A stretch of DNA of 64,000 bases from Liolophura sinensis. Taxonomy: Eukaryota > Mollusca > Polyplacophora > Chitonida > Chitonidae. Under the pieces are notes generated by a model. The model worked only from the letters and a program-made list of their open reading frames with translations. It searched no databases and had not been told where the DNA came from. The position numbers and the translations under genes were made by a program. The stretch is from contig NC_088295.1 of the NCBI RefSeq assembly GCF_032854445.1, positions 15,487,385-15,551,384 of the forward strand, written 5' to 3'. The stretch's first letter is position 1. Each line of letters begins with the position of its first letter. Positions 49,670 to 59,640 of this stretch are shown here, in pieces.

Positions 49670-49830
49670 TGATTATTTAACCAATCATGATATGATTATT
49701 CAACCAGTCATGATATGATTATTCAACCAATCATGATATGATTATTCAACCAGTCATGATATGATTATTCAACCAATCATGATATAATTATTCAACCAGT
49801 CATGATATGATTATTCAACCAATCATGATA
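49670..49830. repeat. 23-bp tandem repeat, exactly 7 copies, alternating variants
   Basis: The unit is tgattattcaacca.tcatg plus ata, with A and G alternating at the variable base in successive copies. The array therefore behaves as a 46-bp dimer. CCAAT occurs in every other unit. Confidence 0.9.
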
Positions 49831-50538
49831 TAATTCCAAACATATCCATCAAAATTTACTTGGTGTTATATGTTGGTTGTGTATTAGTTAAATCAAATAT
49901 CACGTCCACCTGTTTTGTCTGATGGATTATATTGCATCCCGACGATATTACGAAAGTCGGCAACAATTCCTTAGAAGTGAAAGTGTATATCTGTTTTACT
50001 TACTGACATGCATAGAACGCAAATATATGTATTTGGACGAAGAATTATCGATTTAATCCCAATAGCTGTGTTCAATAAAACGCCTTTGGTGTTTAATATT
50101 TCGGTTATTAAAAACCAACAATTATTAGAGTAAACAAGCTGATTTATCCATTTTTTAACGGCCACGTCCAGCAAACATTCATCACAAAATGTCGAGTGCG
50201 AGTGTTTACAGAGATCTAGCTAAGCTCTTCAAGTCTGTGTACATGGGAATTGGATTCACAGTTCATTGTGTTCAACAGGTCTAAGTCTTCAACGCATTCA
50301 AATCGGGACGGACTTATACTTAATTTCCCAATGTCCACTGTCTCGACTGTTGGAAAAAAGTCCGCTTTGGTCAGTACTCAAGTCTCGGAACATTCAGCCC
50401 ATTCATAAAGATATCACGCGGACAACTGATTTTCTCCCAGTTAGGCTTAAACTGTATGGAAAACACAAATTGTGGGATCTTAAGTCTCATTTAAGTAAAT
50501 TGTACTTTGAAATATTGTGACTTTGTTAAAATTTTCTC

Positions 50539-51007
50539 GTAAACGTTTACCGAAAAAGGTGCAGCTTAGCTTCACATAAAAGCGTACGTTTACTTTTGTA
50601 ATGTATATAGCTTGGTATACTTTTACCGGTCAACTGTAAACCTTTACTGAAGCATTTACTAAAAAAAAAAATGCAGCATATATATTTGTAGACCTCATTC
50701 TTGCATGCTGCAGTCGGCTTACAGGCCTATTTGCTTTAGGAAAGTAGTGATTTAATATACATAATTTAACAAAACACATTCATCTTAAATGGCCAAATGT
50801 AAACGTTCAGTTATTTGGGTGGAGAGTGAGATATACCCGTACCCGAACATGTGCATGTTTACTGACCCTTACTTACCCAATGTATCCGATTACTATTTCA
50901 AGTAAAAACACCTTAGTAGTTCATCGTATAAATGTGGAATGTTTGCTATACGAGGTAAACAGTTACACAATATATGTAAACGTACACAGCATTTGCTGAA
51001 CGTTTAC
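50539..51007. promoter_or_regulatory. Cluster of GTAAAC/GTTTAC (forkhead-like) hexamers
   Basis: Hexamers start at 50539, 50545, 50588, 50636, 50799, 50858, 50955, 50976 and 51002. At equal base frequencies about 0.2 would be expected in this length. The core matches the forkhead-factor GTAAACA-type site. It could equally be a decayed repeat whose unit contains this core. Confidence 0.35.
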
Positions 51008-51964
51008 TAGAAATTCTACCAGTGCAGTTGCCGAAAAGCCCACCAATAATTAAGAATTTAGCAGCCACCTATCATGTATTGTGGCGGACACCTTAAACAT
51101 GCGGAAACACACAGTTTTATACAGGTATATGTTGTGAGTTGTACAAATACTAAGGAATAGGTATATCCATTCCGTGCTGAAAATTTATATTTCTCTTCTG
51201 ATCAGTACCGTGAATATAGCCCAAAACCAACTGTGACACTACTAGGTAAGTAGTGTCCAAGCTAGTTTTGGGATAACTTCCGGATATCGCAATGACATAA
51301 GTAAATATCGGCATGTACCCTAAATCAGCAACTTTTCGCATATGAAAGAGCAACTTTCAGTGCAATTTATGCATATTTAGACCATTTTTTTTTACATATT
51401 TTTGATTTTTGAAACAAAACTACAGTGGTTGTCTTGGCCAGTTTTAAGGCGTCGCAAAAAGTATGATTTTATCACTGAAAACAGAATAATGCCTTCAGAA
51501 TATGCAAGCATGCCGAAAGGTTGAAGAATTACAGTATATGTTGTTCATGTTATAACCCTATGCCTTGCGGAGGTAAAGGAAGCGATATCAGAACAGAATA
51601 ATGCCATCAGGATGTTCTTGAATACACACTTTGCAAACTTTGGCCTTCCTGAATTATGTATGTTGTCATACTATAGCAGTACCAACCCACCCTTTGCCGA
51701 AATGTGGAAGTTGATGGCCTCCAAATGCAACAAAGAATGACAGGTATTAGGCATTTCTTTCAGGAGATTTGTCGAACAAATTGGATTTATTACCACAAGG
51801 AGAGATATGTAGGCATAAATACACGTCACATGTAGGATAGTTCGGTATATTGCGATCCAAGTAATTATGGCCAATTAACAGTGTCAAAATTCAAGCTATC
51901 AAGGCGGCGTGTATGGAAACGACCTTTGTACCAATACAACAGTAATGAAATTTGTCATCTAGAC

Positions 51965-52029
51965 TGGTATACACGTGTCGTGTGCAGACTTTCTGGTTAT
52001 TCTTCAGACAGAAAAATACTCTAACTGAG
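51965..52029 (+). promoter_or_regulatory. Candidate 5' UTR exon of gene B
   Basis: Sequence ending in a consensus donor ctgag|gtaagt at 52030, 3.5 kb upstream of gene B's acceptor. Gene B must have a non-coding exon upstream because its coding exon begins at the ATG. No TATA box is obvious, and the exon's 5' limit is a guess. Confidence 0.22.
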
Positions 52030-52686
52030 GTAAGTTGACAAGAGGCTGTATTTCACTGGTTATGTGTGACCGTTTGCCAACCATCATGGCTGCTCTGGTT
52101 TTACTCTCTATGGTATAGTCTTTTATTTATATTCCTACAGGAAATCCAAATTATGGATTTTTCGTTATTTTCACACGAGATTGGCTATTGTGTACAGTGA
52201 GATCACTTCTGACATCATGATTGAAAGAAGTGTACTGTCAGTGTCGAGGTAGTGGTTCCATAATGGTTGACCATGCGAAATATTCTTCTCGGCATAAGCT
52301 TAGCGACCGTGTGAACAATACACTTACGAATTTCACGGGTTTTCTTTGGGAGGACCGTTGCTAGTCACAACATGGGACATGTGTATTCCGTTGCTGAACT
52401 GAATAAAATTGTACACGAGGTTTACCACAATGTTGAGTATAGAAGTGCAGTGAAGCCATATTTGCAACAATACGTCAGTAAGGAACTGCTGTTCATGCAG
52501 TTTTGTAAAATGTATCCCCAGCATGCTTCACATTTTGTAGAGCTTTGAATGTAGGGATTATTGGAGGTTTGAGTTGGCCTAATGCCATTCGTCTCTGGAC
52601 AGGACAATACAAGGCAACGCCAGGTCTGCACTCACACGAAAGCTCACACGAAATCTTATACGACTAAGTATAGATATGTGAATATA

Positions 52687-52688
<2 letters not shown>

Positions 52689-52771
<83 letters not shown>
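52689..52771. repeat. (TA)n microsatellite, 83 bp
   Basis: Pure TA dinucleotide except for one interruption (taat) near 52744. Confidence 0.97.
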
Positions 52772-53089
52772 GGTCAACCAGACAGATACAACATATGCAT
52801 GTATACGCTGTACACATATGTGTCACTTATGCCGACTTAAATCATGTGTCATTTTTCTGTGGAATTCATGGTTTCATTTGGGATTGACTGGCATGCTCTG
52901 GAATCCTCAGACTAGGATGCGTGGTGAGATGATGGAATATGCCCTTTCCACAACTCTGGTGCAATTTAAGTTGTCTTAAATTTATGACGGATTCTATCTT
53001 ACAAAGACTGGCTGTGGAGGGTTGTGTTGACGGGGGATGTGGGTGGAGGATTGTGGTGGGGATGGGGGGTGGGGTGGCGGTGGTGTTTG

Positions 53090-53275
53090 GGGGTGTTCAG
53101 TTCCAGTTCATACTGGCTTCCTCTTCGGCCGCACGTGGAAAGGTCGGACAGCAACCTGTGGATGGTCGTGGGCTCTGCCCGGTTTCCTTTCACAAAACGG
53201 TGGCCACCGTCGTATAAGGAAAATATTCTTGAGTACCTCGTAAAACCCCGGTCAAATAAATAATAAATACAAAAG
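53090..53275 (+). mobile_element. SINE copy, same family as 16824, plus orientation
   Basis: Contains catactggcttcctcttcgg, ggtcgtgggctctgcccggt, ccgtcgtataag and ttcttgagtacctcgtaaaa, ending in caaataaataataaata. Confidence 0.65.
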
Positions 53276-54218
53276 ACTGGGGGGTTCGCACTGTGTTATA
53301 ATGCCCTTGTTGGTGTTGGCAGATCCAAACATAAGATACATGCATAGTGACTAATTAAGTGCAGTGGGTTTCACGATGTATGAAACCCAGATTGCTAGGC
53401 CTGGGTGATGTTATTCTCAGCAGTTCAGAGTCGCGTTCGCATATCTTTGAATATGGCATGAGTCGCTAAATCATAAATTATCATATTAATTTATTTGACA
53501 ACCATTCTCTCAATGGTTTTAAATATTACATTAATTGCGCTTAGAATATTTAAATAAATTGATTCACGTGAAAGGTGGTGTAGTCATTACTAGATAACGT
53601 TAATGCTTAGTTTACTGTCTCATCAAAAAGTATCCTGCCTGTCATTAGGATGTGTTATTCCACCTTTTCTTTGTTGAGTTTCCTTCGTCAAATGGCTCTA
53701 AACAATGAAGGGAATGTGTCAGACGAAAATATTAATACATCCGCATTTAACCCATTAACAGTCGCTTACTTTTGTGAAGTCAATGGCTTGTTTTTAGAAA
53801 GGTCATTGCATTATGCGTGCATGTTTGAGCTGGCATGCAGCATTCGTAAGATCAATGTTCCTGAATTGTATATAAACAAACGAAACATGATTTCCCAAGG
53901 GTGCTCTGCCCGTGCTGTGCGACTACCCATTCTCCAGACTACCGATATTTCACCGGTTCTGCCGTTGTTACATATCACGTGGAGCGTAACGCCAACCCAT
54001 CAAACTGACTTTTTGACCGTCACAGCACGTCCGGTGATGCTGTAGCTACTACCTGGTCTGTCAGTAGGCCTCTGTCCTTTTTTAAAACCGTTACTTGGCT
54101 GTGTCGGATATGAGGCGAATTCATAGATTGAAGCGTGTGTATGCCATAAACATAACACAGTTCAACCTTCTAGAAGTATCTTCCAGAGAATGAAAGCCTA
54201 AAGAAATGTCACATGAAT

Positions 54219-54585
54219 CATTAGATGAATATATAAGCAAGATACAACTTTGAATCCAAGCTAATACAATCATTAGACGGACATGTAACCAAGATACAAC
54301 TTTGAATCCAAGCTAATACAAGCATTAGATGAATATGTAACCAAGATAATACAACCATTAGATGAATATGTAATCAAGATACAACTTTGAATCCAAGCTA
54401 ATACAAGAATTAGATGAATATGTAACCAAGATACAACTTTGAATCCAAGCTAACAGAAACATCCGATGAATGTATGATCGAGGTACATCCTTGAATCAAA
54501 GCTTATGAAATTTTTAGATGAAAATGTTTAACCAAGACATATCTTTGAATCTGTGCCAACGGAACCATTCGATGAATATTTATAT
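54219..54585. repeat. 52-bp tandem repeat, about 7 copies
   Basis: cattagatgaatatgtaacc then aagatacaactttgaatcca, with starts at about 54219, 54271, 54323, 54356 (short unit), 54408, 54460 and 54512. Divergence grows toward the 3' end. Confidence 0.8.
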
Positions 54586-54639
54586 GTCCTGTTGTATTAT
54601 AATGAACATTCATAAGCCTATGCCATGCACACGTATTTT

Positions 54640-54775
54640 AGTTCATGGTCGTGGGTTTTCCCCGGGCTCTGCCAGGTTTCCTCCCACCATAATGCTGGCC
54701 GCAGTCGTATAAGTGAAATATTCTTGAGTGCGGCGTAAAACACCAGTCAAATAAATGAATGAATAAATAAATAGA
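54640..54775 (+). mobile_element. SINE copy, same family as 16824, 3' half
   Basis: ggtcgtgggttttccccggg, then tttcctcccaccataatgct, gtcgtataagtgaaat and ttgagtgcggcgtaaaacac, then an AAT-rich tail. This is one of the best-preserved tails in the window. Confidence 0.7.
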
Positions 54776-55087
54776 TATTTAAGTTCAAAACCCAACTTTG
54801 CCATATCACATTATTATGTTAAAGTCGTAAGTATGCTGTAAATTATGCAATAACGGGTGTAGATCATAACCATTGACCAGTAGTGTCTTTGATAGGAGAT
54901 ATACTTGCGTGCAAATACATGTGTATTTAGTGTATTATACACACAGTTATAAAAGAGATTTTAGTCATGCTTGTTGACCTGCATTTCGTCTTGCAAGTAG
55001 CGTGATTGTGCCTCATCAACCTTGCACCATTGGTGTTGACGTAATTCTGCATACGCCAGTAATCAATATAGTTGTGAAGGTTGTGGG

Positions 55088-55200
55088 ATACGGATTTGGC
55101 TTGGCGTCGTTCGGGAGCTCGCCATAACCCATCGATTGCTCTTTACACATGCTTTATATATGTATTAATCCACATGCAATTTGGCTATTCTTATGCAATG
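55088..55200 (+). repeat. 113-bp direct repeat, upstream copy (flanks gene B)
   Basis: Aligns without gaps to 56637-56749 at about 80% identity by eye; shared cores are cgccataacccatcgattg and tcttatgcaatg. It lies about 360 bp before the gene B ATG. Confidence 0.8.
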
Positions 55201-55404
55201 AGCCAGTCGCTGGTAGGATAGTTTATGAGCTGCAGGGTGCCGATAAGTACGGTGCATTGGTGAGAATGACAGTAACTGTTAATGAGCTGCCAGGACACGT
55301 ACCGATTTTTAGAACTAATATAATTTTGGATGTCAAAAGTTTGCTTGTAGGAATATACTGTGGTCGTGACATTTCTACAGTGTTACAAGAACTGTGATGT
55401 TGAA

Positions 55405-55545
55405 CTGCCTTCCACTCTGGTTTCCTCCATCCGTAAATTCTAATTGACCGTCTTCATGTAAGTGAAAAATTCCTAAGCACGGTGTTGAACACTAATCAAA
55501 CAATCAGTCAGTCAATCAATCAATCATTTGATCGATCTCCATCTT
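55405..55545 (+). mobile_element. Degenerate SINE tail just upstream of gene B
   Basis: ctggtttcctccatccgtaa, tgtaagtgaaaaattcc, gcacggtgttgaacac, then a CAATCAGTCAATCAAT run. It ends about a dozen bases before the gene B splice acceptor, so the acceptor's pyrimidine tract lies immediately after the tail. Confidence 0.5.
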
Positions 55546-55556
55546 GTTTGTTTTAG

Positions 55557-56438
55557 ATGTCCGAGGAAGAGGGTATGCAGACTCACTGTTGCTGCTGTGT
55601 TTCAGGGGTTCTCCTCACCTTTCTCGGAATTTCGCTGCTTTCCACAGGCATCTCTATGGTCCTGGATTATGGCGCCTTCGACGTGAGCTCTCTGCCCTCG
55701 GGCTGGCAGAGCTCCGATGGGCAGCGGAATCTCGGTATTATTCTGATCTTTGCAGCTGTTCTGTCTCTCACCATCAGTGTGGTGGCCAGTGTGCTGTTCT
55801 TTACCAGTTGTTACAAGGGTCGCACAGGGTCACATGACAGCGAGACGGGAGCCAAGGGACCTAACCCCGTAGAGGAATCGCCATCAAAGCTAAGTGTTGT
55901 GGTAACTGTGGCAAAACCCTCTGATACGACATCGACTAGGTCGTCACATCGCCGCAGCAAAGGGAAGCATGGCAGGAAAAAATCACGAAAGCAGGCCCTC
56001 GTTCAGTTGGAGACTCACCACGAGAGTATAGAGGAACACTATGATTACCCGCAAGGCAGAGACACTCGCAGCGCTAAAAGACGCTCCGCCAATTCCGCGC
56101 ATTTACGAGAAACACAGAAGCTAGAATCTGGCTGCGCCGTACTACCTGATCACATGGACGGCGGGTCAGACGCGGTCAAACCTGTCACTAATCTACCCCC
56201 TTTACTCATAGCTTCTGCACCGGAGGAGTTCTCCATCAATGATGCTGACAATACTAGCTTAGCCAAATTCAACGAACCGGAAGTGTTTCGGTTAAGTCCA
56301 GAGAGAATGTCCAGTGAGGGCAGTGTGTCTATCATTGCCTCCAGCAGTACTGAAGACACTGTCCGTCCATGGCCCAGTCCGCGCGATACTGCACAGCAGG
56401 AAACGTTTGACAGAGAACTGTCTGATATCCTCAAGTGA
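55557..56438 (+). CDS. Gene B: two-pass membrane protein, CCxC...TG family (unrecognised)
   Basis: 293-residue product in one coding exon. The acceptor (cttgtttgttttag) ends at 55556 and the exon's first three bases are the ATG, so the 5' UTR must lie in an upstream exon. Residues 11-14 are CCCC. Hydrophobic segments lie at about 15-36 and 59-82, with Trp50 in the loop. The tail of about 210 residues has a strongly basic patch (SSHRRSKGKHGRKKSRKQ, about 123-140), then Ser/Thr/Glu-rich stretches with many possible phosphorylation sites. G24, S26, T30-G31, L36, D37 and F41 match genes A and C without gaps. GC content is clearly above its surroundings, as expected for real coding sequence. I recognise no known family. 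A 113-bp direct repeat flanks this exon on both sides. Confidence 0.85.
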   Translation: MSEEEGMQTHCCCCVSGVLLTFLGISLLSTGISMVLDYGAFDVSSLPSGWQSSDGQRNLGIILIFAAVLSLTISVVASVLFFTSCYKGRTGSHDSETGAKGPNPVEESPSKLSVVVTVAKPSDTTSTRSSHRRSKGKHGRKKSRKQALVQLETHHESIEEHYDYPQGRDTRSAKRRSANSAHLRETQKLESGCAVLPDHMDGGSDAVKPVTNLPPLLIASAPEEFSINDADNTSLAKFNEPEVFRLSPERMSSEGSVSIIASSSTEDTVRPWPSPRDTAQQETFDRELSDILK

Positions 56439-59400
56439 GTCAGTTTCCATGTCCCCTGTTCAAACCTGGAAGTTCTGGACCAAGCAATCTGTGATAATAT
56501 GGACGCCATGCGTCTGTCTCCGACCAAGTGTGATCTCACCACATCCATATCCCAAACAAGGTGCTAAAACAAACAAGTAAAACGTCTGTAAAACCGGCCT
56601 GACTAAATTGTACCTTTTTGTAGGAAGTTTATAGGAATATGGATTTGGCTAGTCGCCGGTCGGTAGATCGCCATAACCCATCGATTGTCCCTTATACATG
56701 CTTCATTTACGAATTAATCGATATGCGAATTGGCCAATCTTATGCAATGGTTCTTGAAAAAAAACACATGTCCTTGTCACTGGCATGCGAAACATTTTGG
56801 ACATGCATTGGAAGGCCGAGTAAAATTCCACACGTCATGCCAAAGCAATTTGTAAAGTTGCGGGGGATTACATTCAGCTGTAAATTTAGCTTGATTTTCC
56901 GTTACCGGTGACTGCGAAGTGCCCGTATATATACGGGCTTTGAAATATACCACTCCTGATACCACTCCTGTTTGACAAGATCATAATTTTACGACCAAAA
57001 GCTGAACGGTTATGTAGTTCAGTTTGTTGACTGCTTGTATACTACGCACAGCTGATTTTACATAGGTTTAAGATCAGTTATTAATTATTAATATTTGGTA
57101 CAAGTTGTTAGTATTCTTGAATTTATTTCCTTTTTTGTGATCGCCAACTTCGTCGTTAAAATTTGATAAACAGGGTACTGGATGATCTCCTTGTGGTCTT
57201 TTATTGTCTACGCCTTTCCGTATGACGTATGTGGGCAATTATTGGTTGTAATACATGTGTTCAGCGTTTTGAACCTGTTTCAGTCACGCTATGTAAACAA
57301 GTAAAGAAAGAAAACTGTCTAGCGAGTTAGATCTTATACATTTAGACACATGCAAAGGGCAACCCCACAATGCTGCTCACTCCGGTGTCACGTGATACAA
57401 CGAGGTCGTCGCCAAATCGATGAAGACATGCTCACGCCCGCACCGACAGCGCACAGAATGGCCCGGAAGCGATAAACGTTGTCCAGGGATACCAAATGTA
57501 AACAGTACTGTATAGCTGAAAACACAAGCAGTCACAAAAATTATTTTACGTTCCATTTCTCAGATTAGACAGTGGTTTGTACAAAAGATCAGATTAATCT
57601 ATAAATCTCCATTGGTGATACTATTCAGGTATGAAGTGTGGTTTCTATATGTATCTCTAAAGAAACGGGCTATTTTGTTTTTTCCTTTTTTGTTTTTGTT
57701 TCTTTGTTTTTGTTTTCAAAGAACTTTCACACATTACATGTCTGCATACACCAGCACTAAACGAACCAGTTCTTATCAACAATATGTCATTTATGCGCAA
57801 GTCTGTCTAATATGTATATCCGGATAGTTCTATAGGCAGTCATTCAGGATTTTATTCAGGCAACTAATTCGTACGGCTTACTGCACTGTTAATTAGTCAC
57901 ACAGAGCATTATTCATTTTACGAAAACATATTGCCTTTACAACAATAAACAATTTACAACACTAAACACATAAGTTGTTATAGTAGTTACAGAGTAAAGA
58001 AGAGACACTGATCAGTTTAATCTATGCCATTCTGGTATTTATTTCAATGCATTTTTAATTACCGGTACCCTTTTGGAGTGTCGAAACTCCACGATAGTTT
58101 TAATTCTATCAACGTTCAATTCTGCAGTTCCTGTTTAGCATGTGGACAAACTTGTTGATACACGTCTTAATGTTTTGTTTCGATCATTCAGTGGTTTAAA
58201 TATGTCGGTAGCCATTGTTTCGCTGTAGTGACCTCAGTAAAATATTTAGCTGTGCACATTCAGCTAAAATTACATGTCCAGTATTGTTTTGGTGGGGAAA
58301 AAAGACGGTGAGAGCTGTCGCCCTTTATGACCGCAGTTGTTTGTTCTGTGCAGTCTTACCAAATGAGACCTAGGATTTTACCAAATTCCTATAACCTACA
58401 CCAAAGATCACAACAACCCCGCTGACTTACATTTATTAACTGTACTTGAACTCTTTATCAATGTCAAATGTCAAAAGCTTAATAAATTAAACGATACGCA
58501 ATTTTCAGATGGTTATTCAACGTGGAGTACTTATTTGTAGTGGATGTTTATTTGTTCACGTGCAAACGTGTTTACTGCACTCGTACAGGACCCCGGGCTA
58601 AAGTATTGCTCGAAGATTGCATTTCTAGGGTAGTCGTATATAGGGTAACGCTCAACCACTGTTAATATGTAACAAAGTTGTCATTTTCATATGTGATAAT
58701 TATATTTTTTGAGCACATTTTATTTTACCATCGTTTTCTAGGTCTTGTGGATAGAATAGCATTGCTCATCAAATATACTGCTGTTATGTACATGTACAAT
58801 GAAAATATTTGTCACTGAGTTTTACTCGTTATATCATTAATTTGACAGTGTTCAATGTGAGCCAGTGTGATAACGAAACAAATGAACAAATCGTTAGTCC
58901 CAATAGGCCTGCTGATGTTTTTTTTTTCTCATCTCTATTTTGGAGTTCTTTTTGAGAGTACCTTGTTTTATTTTTCCTTGTGAATCAAAATCGCAGAATA
59001 CTTTCTATCAGTGTAAGCGTGTGTAAAATGTGCTCGTATTGCTGAAGGTGTCATGGCAGTTTCCGGAGACGTTTAAAGAGTTCTATAATGTCAATGCAAA
59101 ATATGTATTTATTAATTCTACTTTTTACAGTATTTCGGTGATACAGCTATATGTGATATCTCATCCGTCCACATGAATTAATTGTTTTTTCACAGTAATG
59201 ATGTTTCATAAAATATATATTCCCGAGTTTAGTAAACAAACTGCTTTGTATCGAACATGGGATTACGATATTCCAAGTATCTACTAGTATTTACTGATAG
59301 ATGTTGGTATATAGGATCACAGTTTCCTGTGCATATTGATAATCAAATTAGCTTTGCTTCTTATTTATTTGCTGTCGGTTAGACCACCATTGATCTGTCA

Positions 59401-59610
59401 GCTAGTAAATTTCAGATGCTTATACATGCTTAAAGAAAATCTTGAATATGTCTACGCAAATAATAAAAGATTACGAAGAACGTCTTTGTTATAATGTAAT
59501 GTTATTTCATATTTTTGTAGATGATTGCATCTCTTTTGAGTTTTTAAAGTTGTTTATTTGTTTTGCTTTTTATTTGACTTCTTTCTGTGGCCTAATTGGA
59601 GCAAGATCCG
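56439..59610 (+). other. Probable 3' UTR / downstream sequence of gene B
   Basis: No coding exon seen. The first 100 bases keep the coding exon's base composition; beyond 56,900 the sequence is AT-rich. It contains the downstream copy of the 113-bp direct repeat at 56637-56749 and otherwise no repeat I can identify. Confidence 0.35.
56637..56749 (+). repeat. 113-bp direct repeat, downstream copy (flanks gene B)
   Basis: Partner of 55088-55200 at a constant offset of 1549 bp. It lies about 200 bp after the gene B stop codon. Confidence 0.8.
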
Positions 59611-59616
59611 AATAAA
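59611..59616 (+). terminator. Poly(A) signal AATAAA, candidate 3' end of gene B
   Basis: AATAAA is followed by cttgtcttcttgggttttg, a typical GT-rich downstream element. It would give gene B a 3' UTR of about 3.2 kb. Other AATAAA hexamers occur upstream, for example in aacaataaac near 57943 and ataataaaag near 59463. Confidence 0.4.
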
Positions 59617-59640
59617 ATTTGTGATGCTCAAACTTGTCTT

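Noticed and set aside
49670..49830. CRISPR-like array
   Set aside because: The units are contiguous with no unique spacers, and the genome is eukaryotic.
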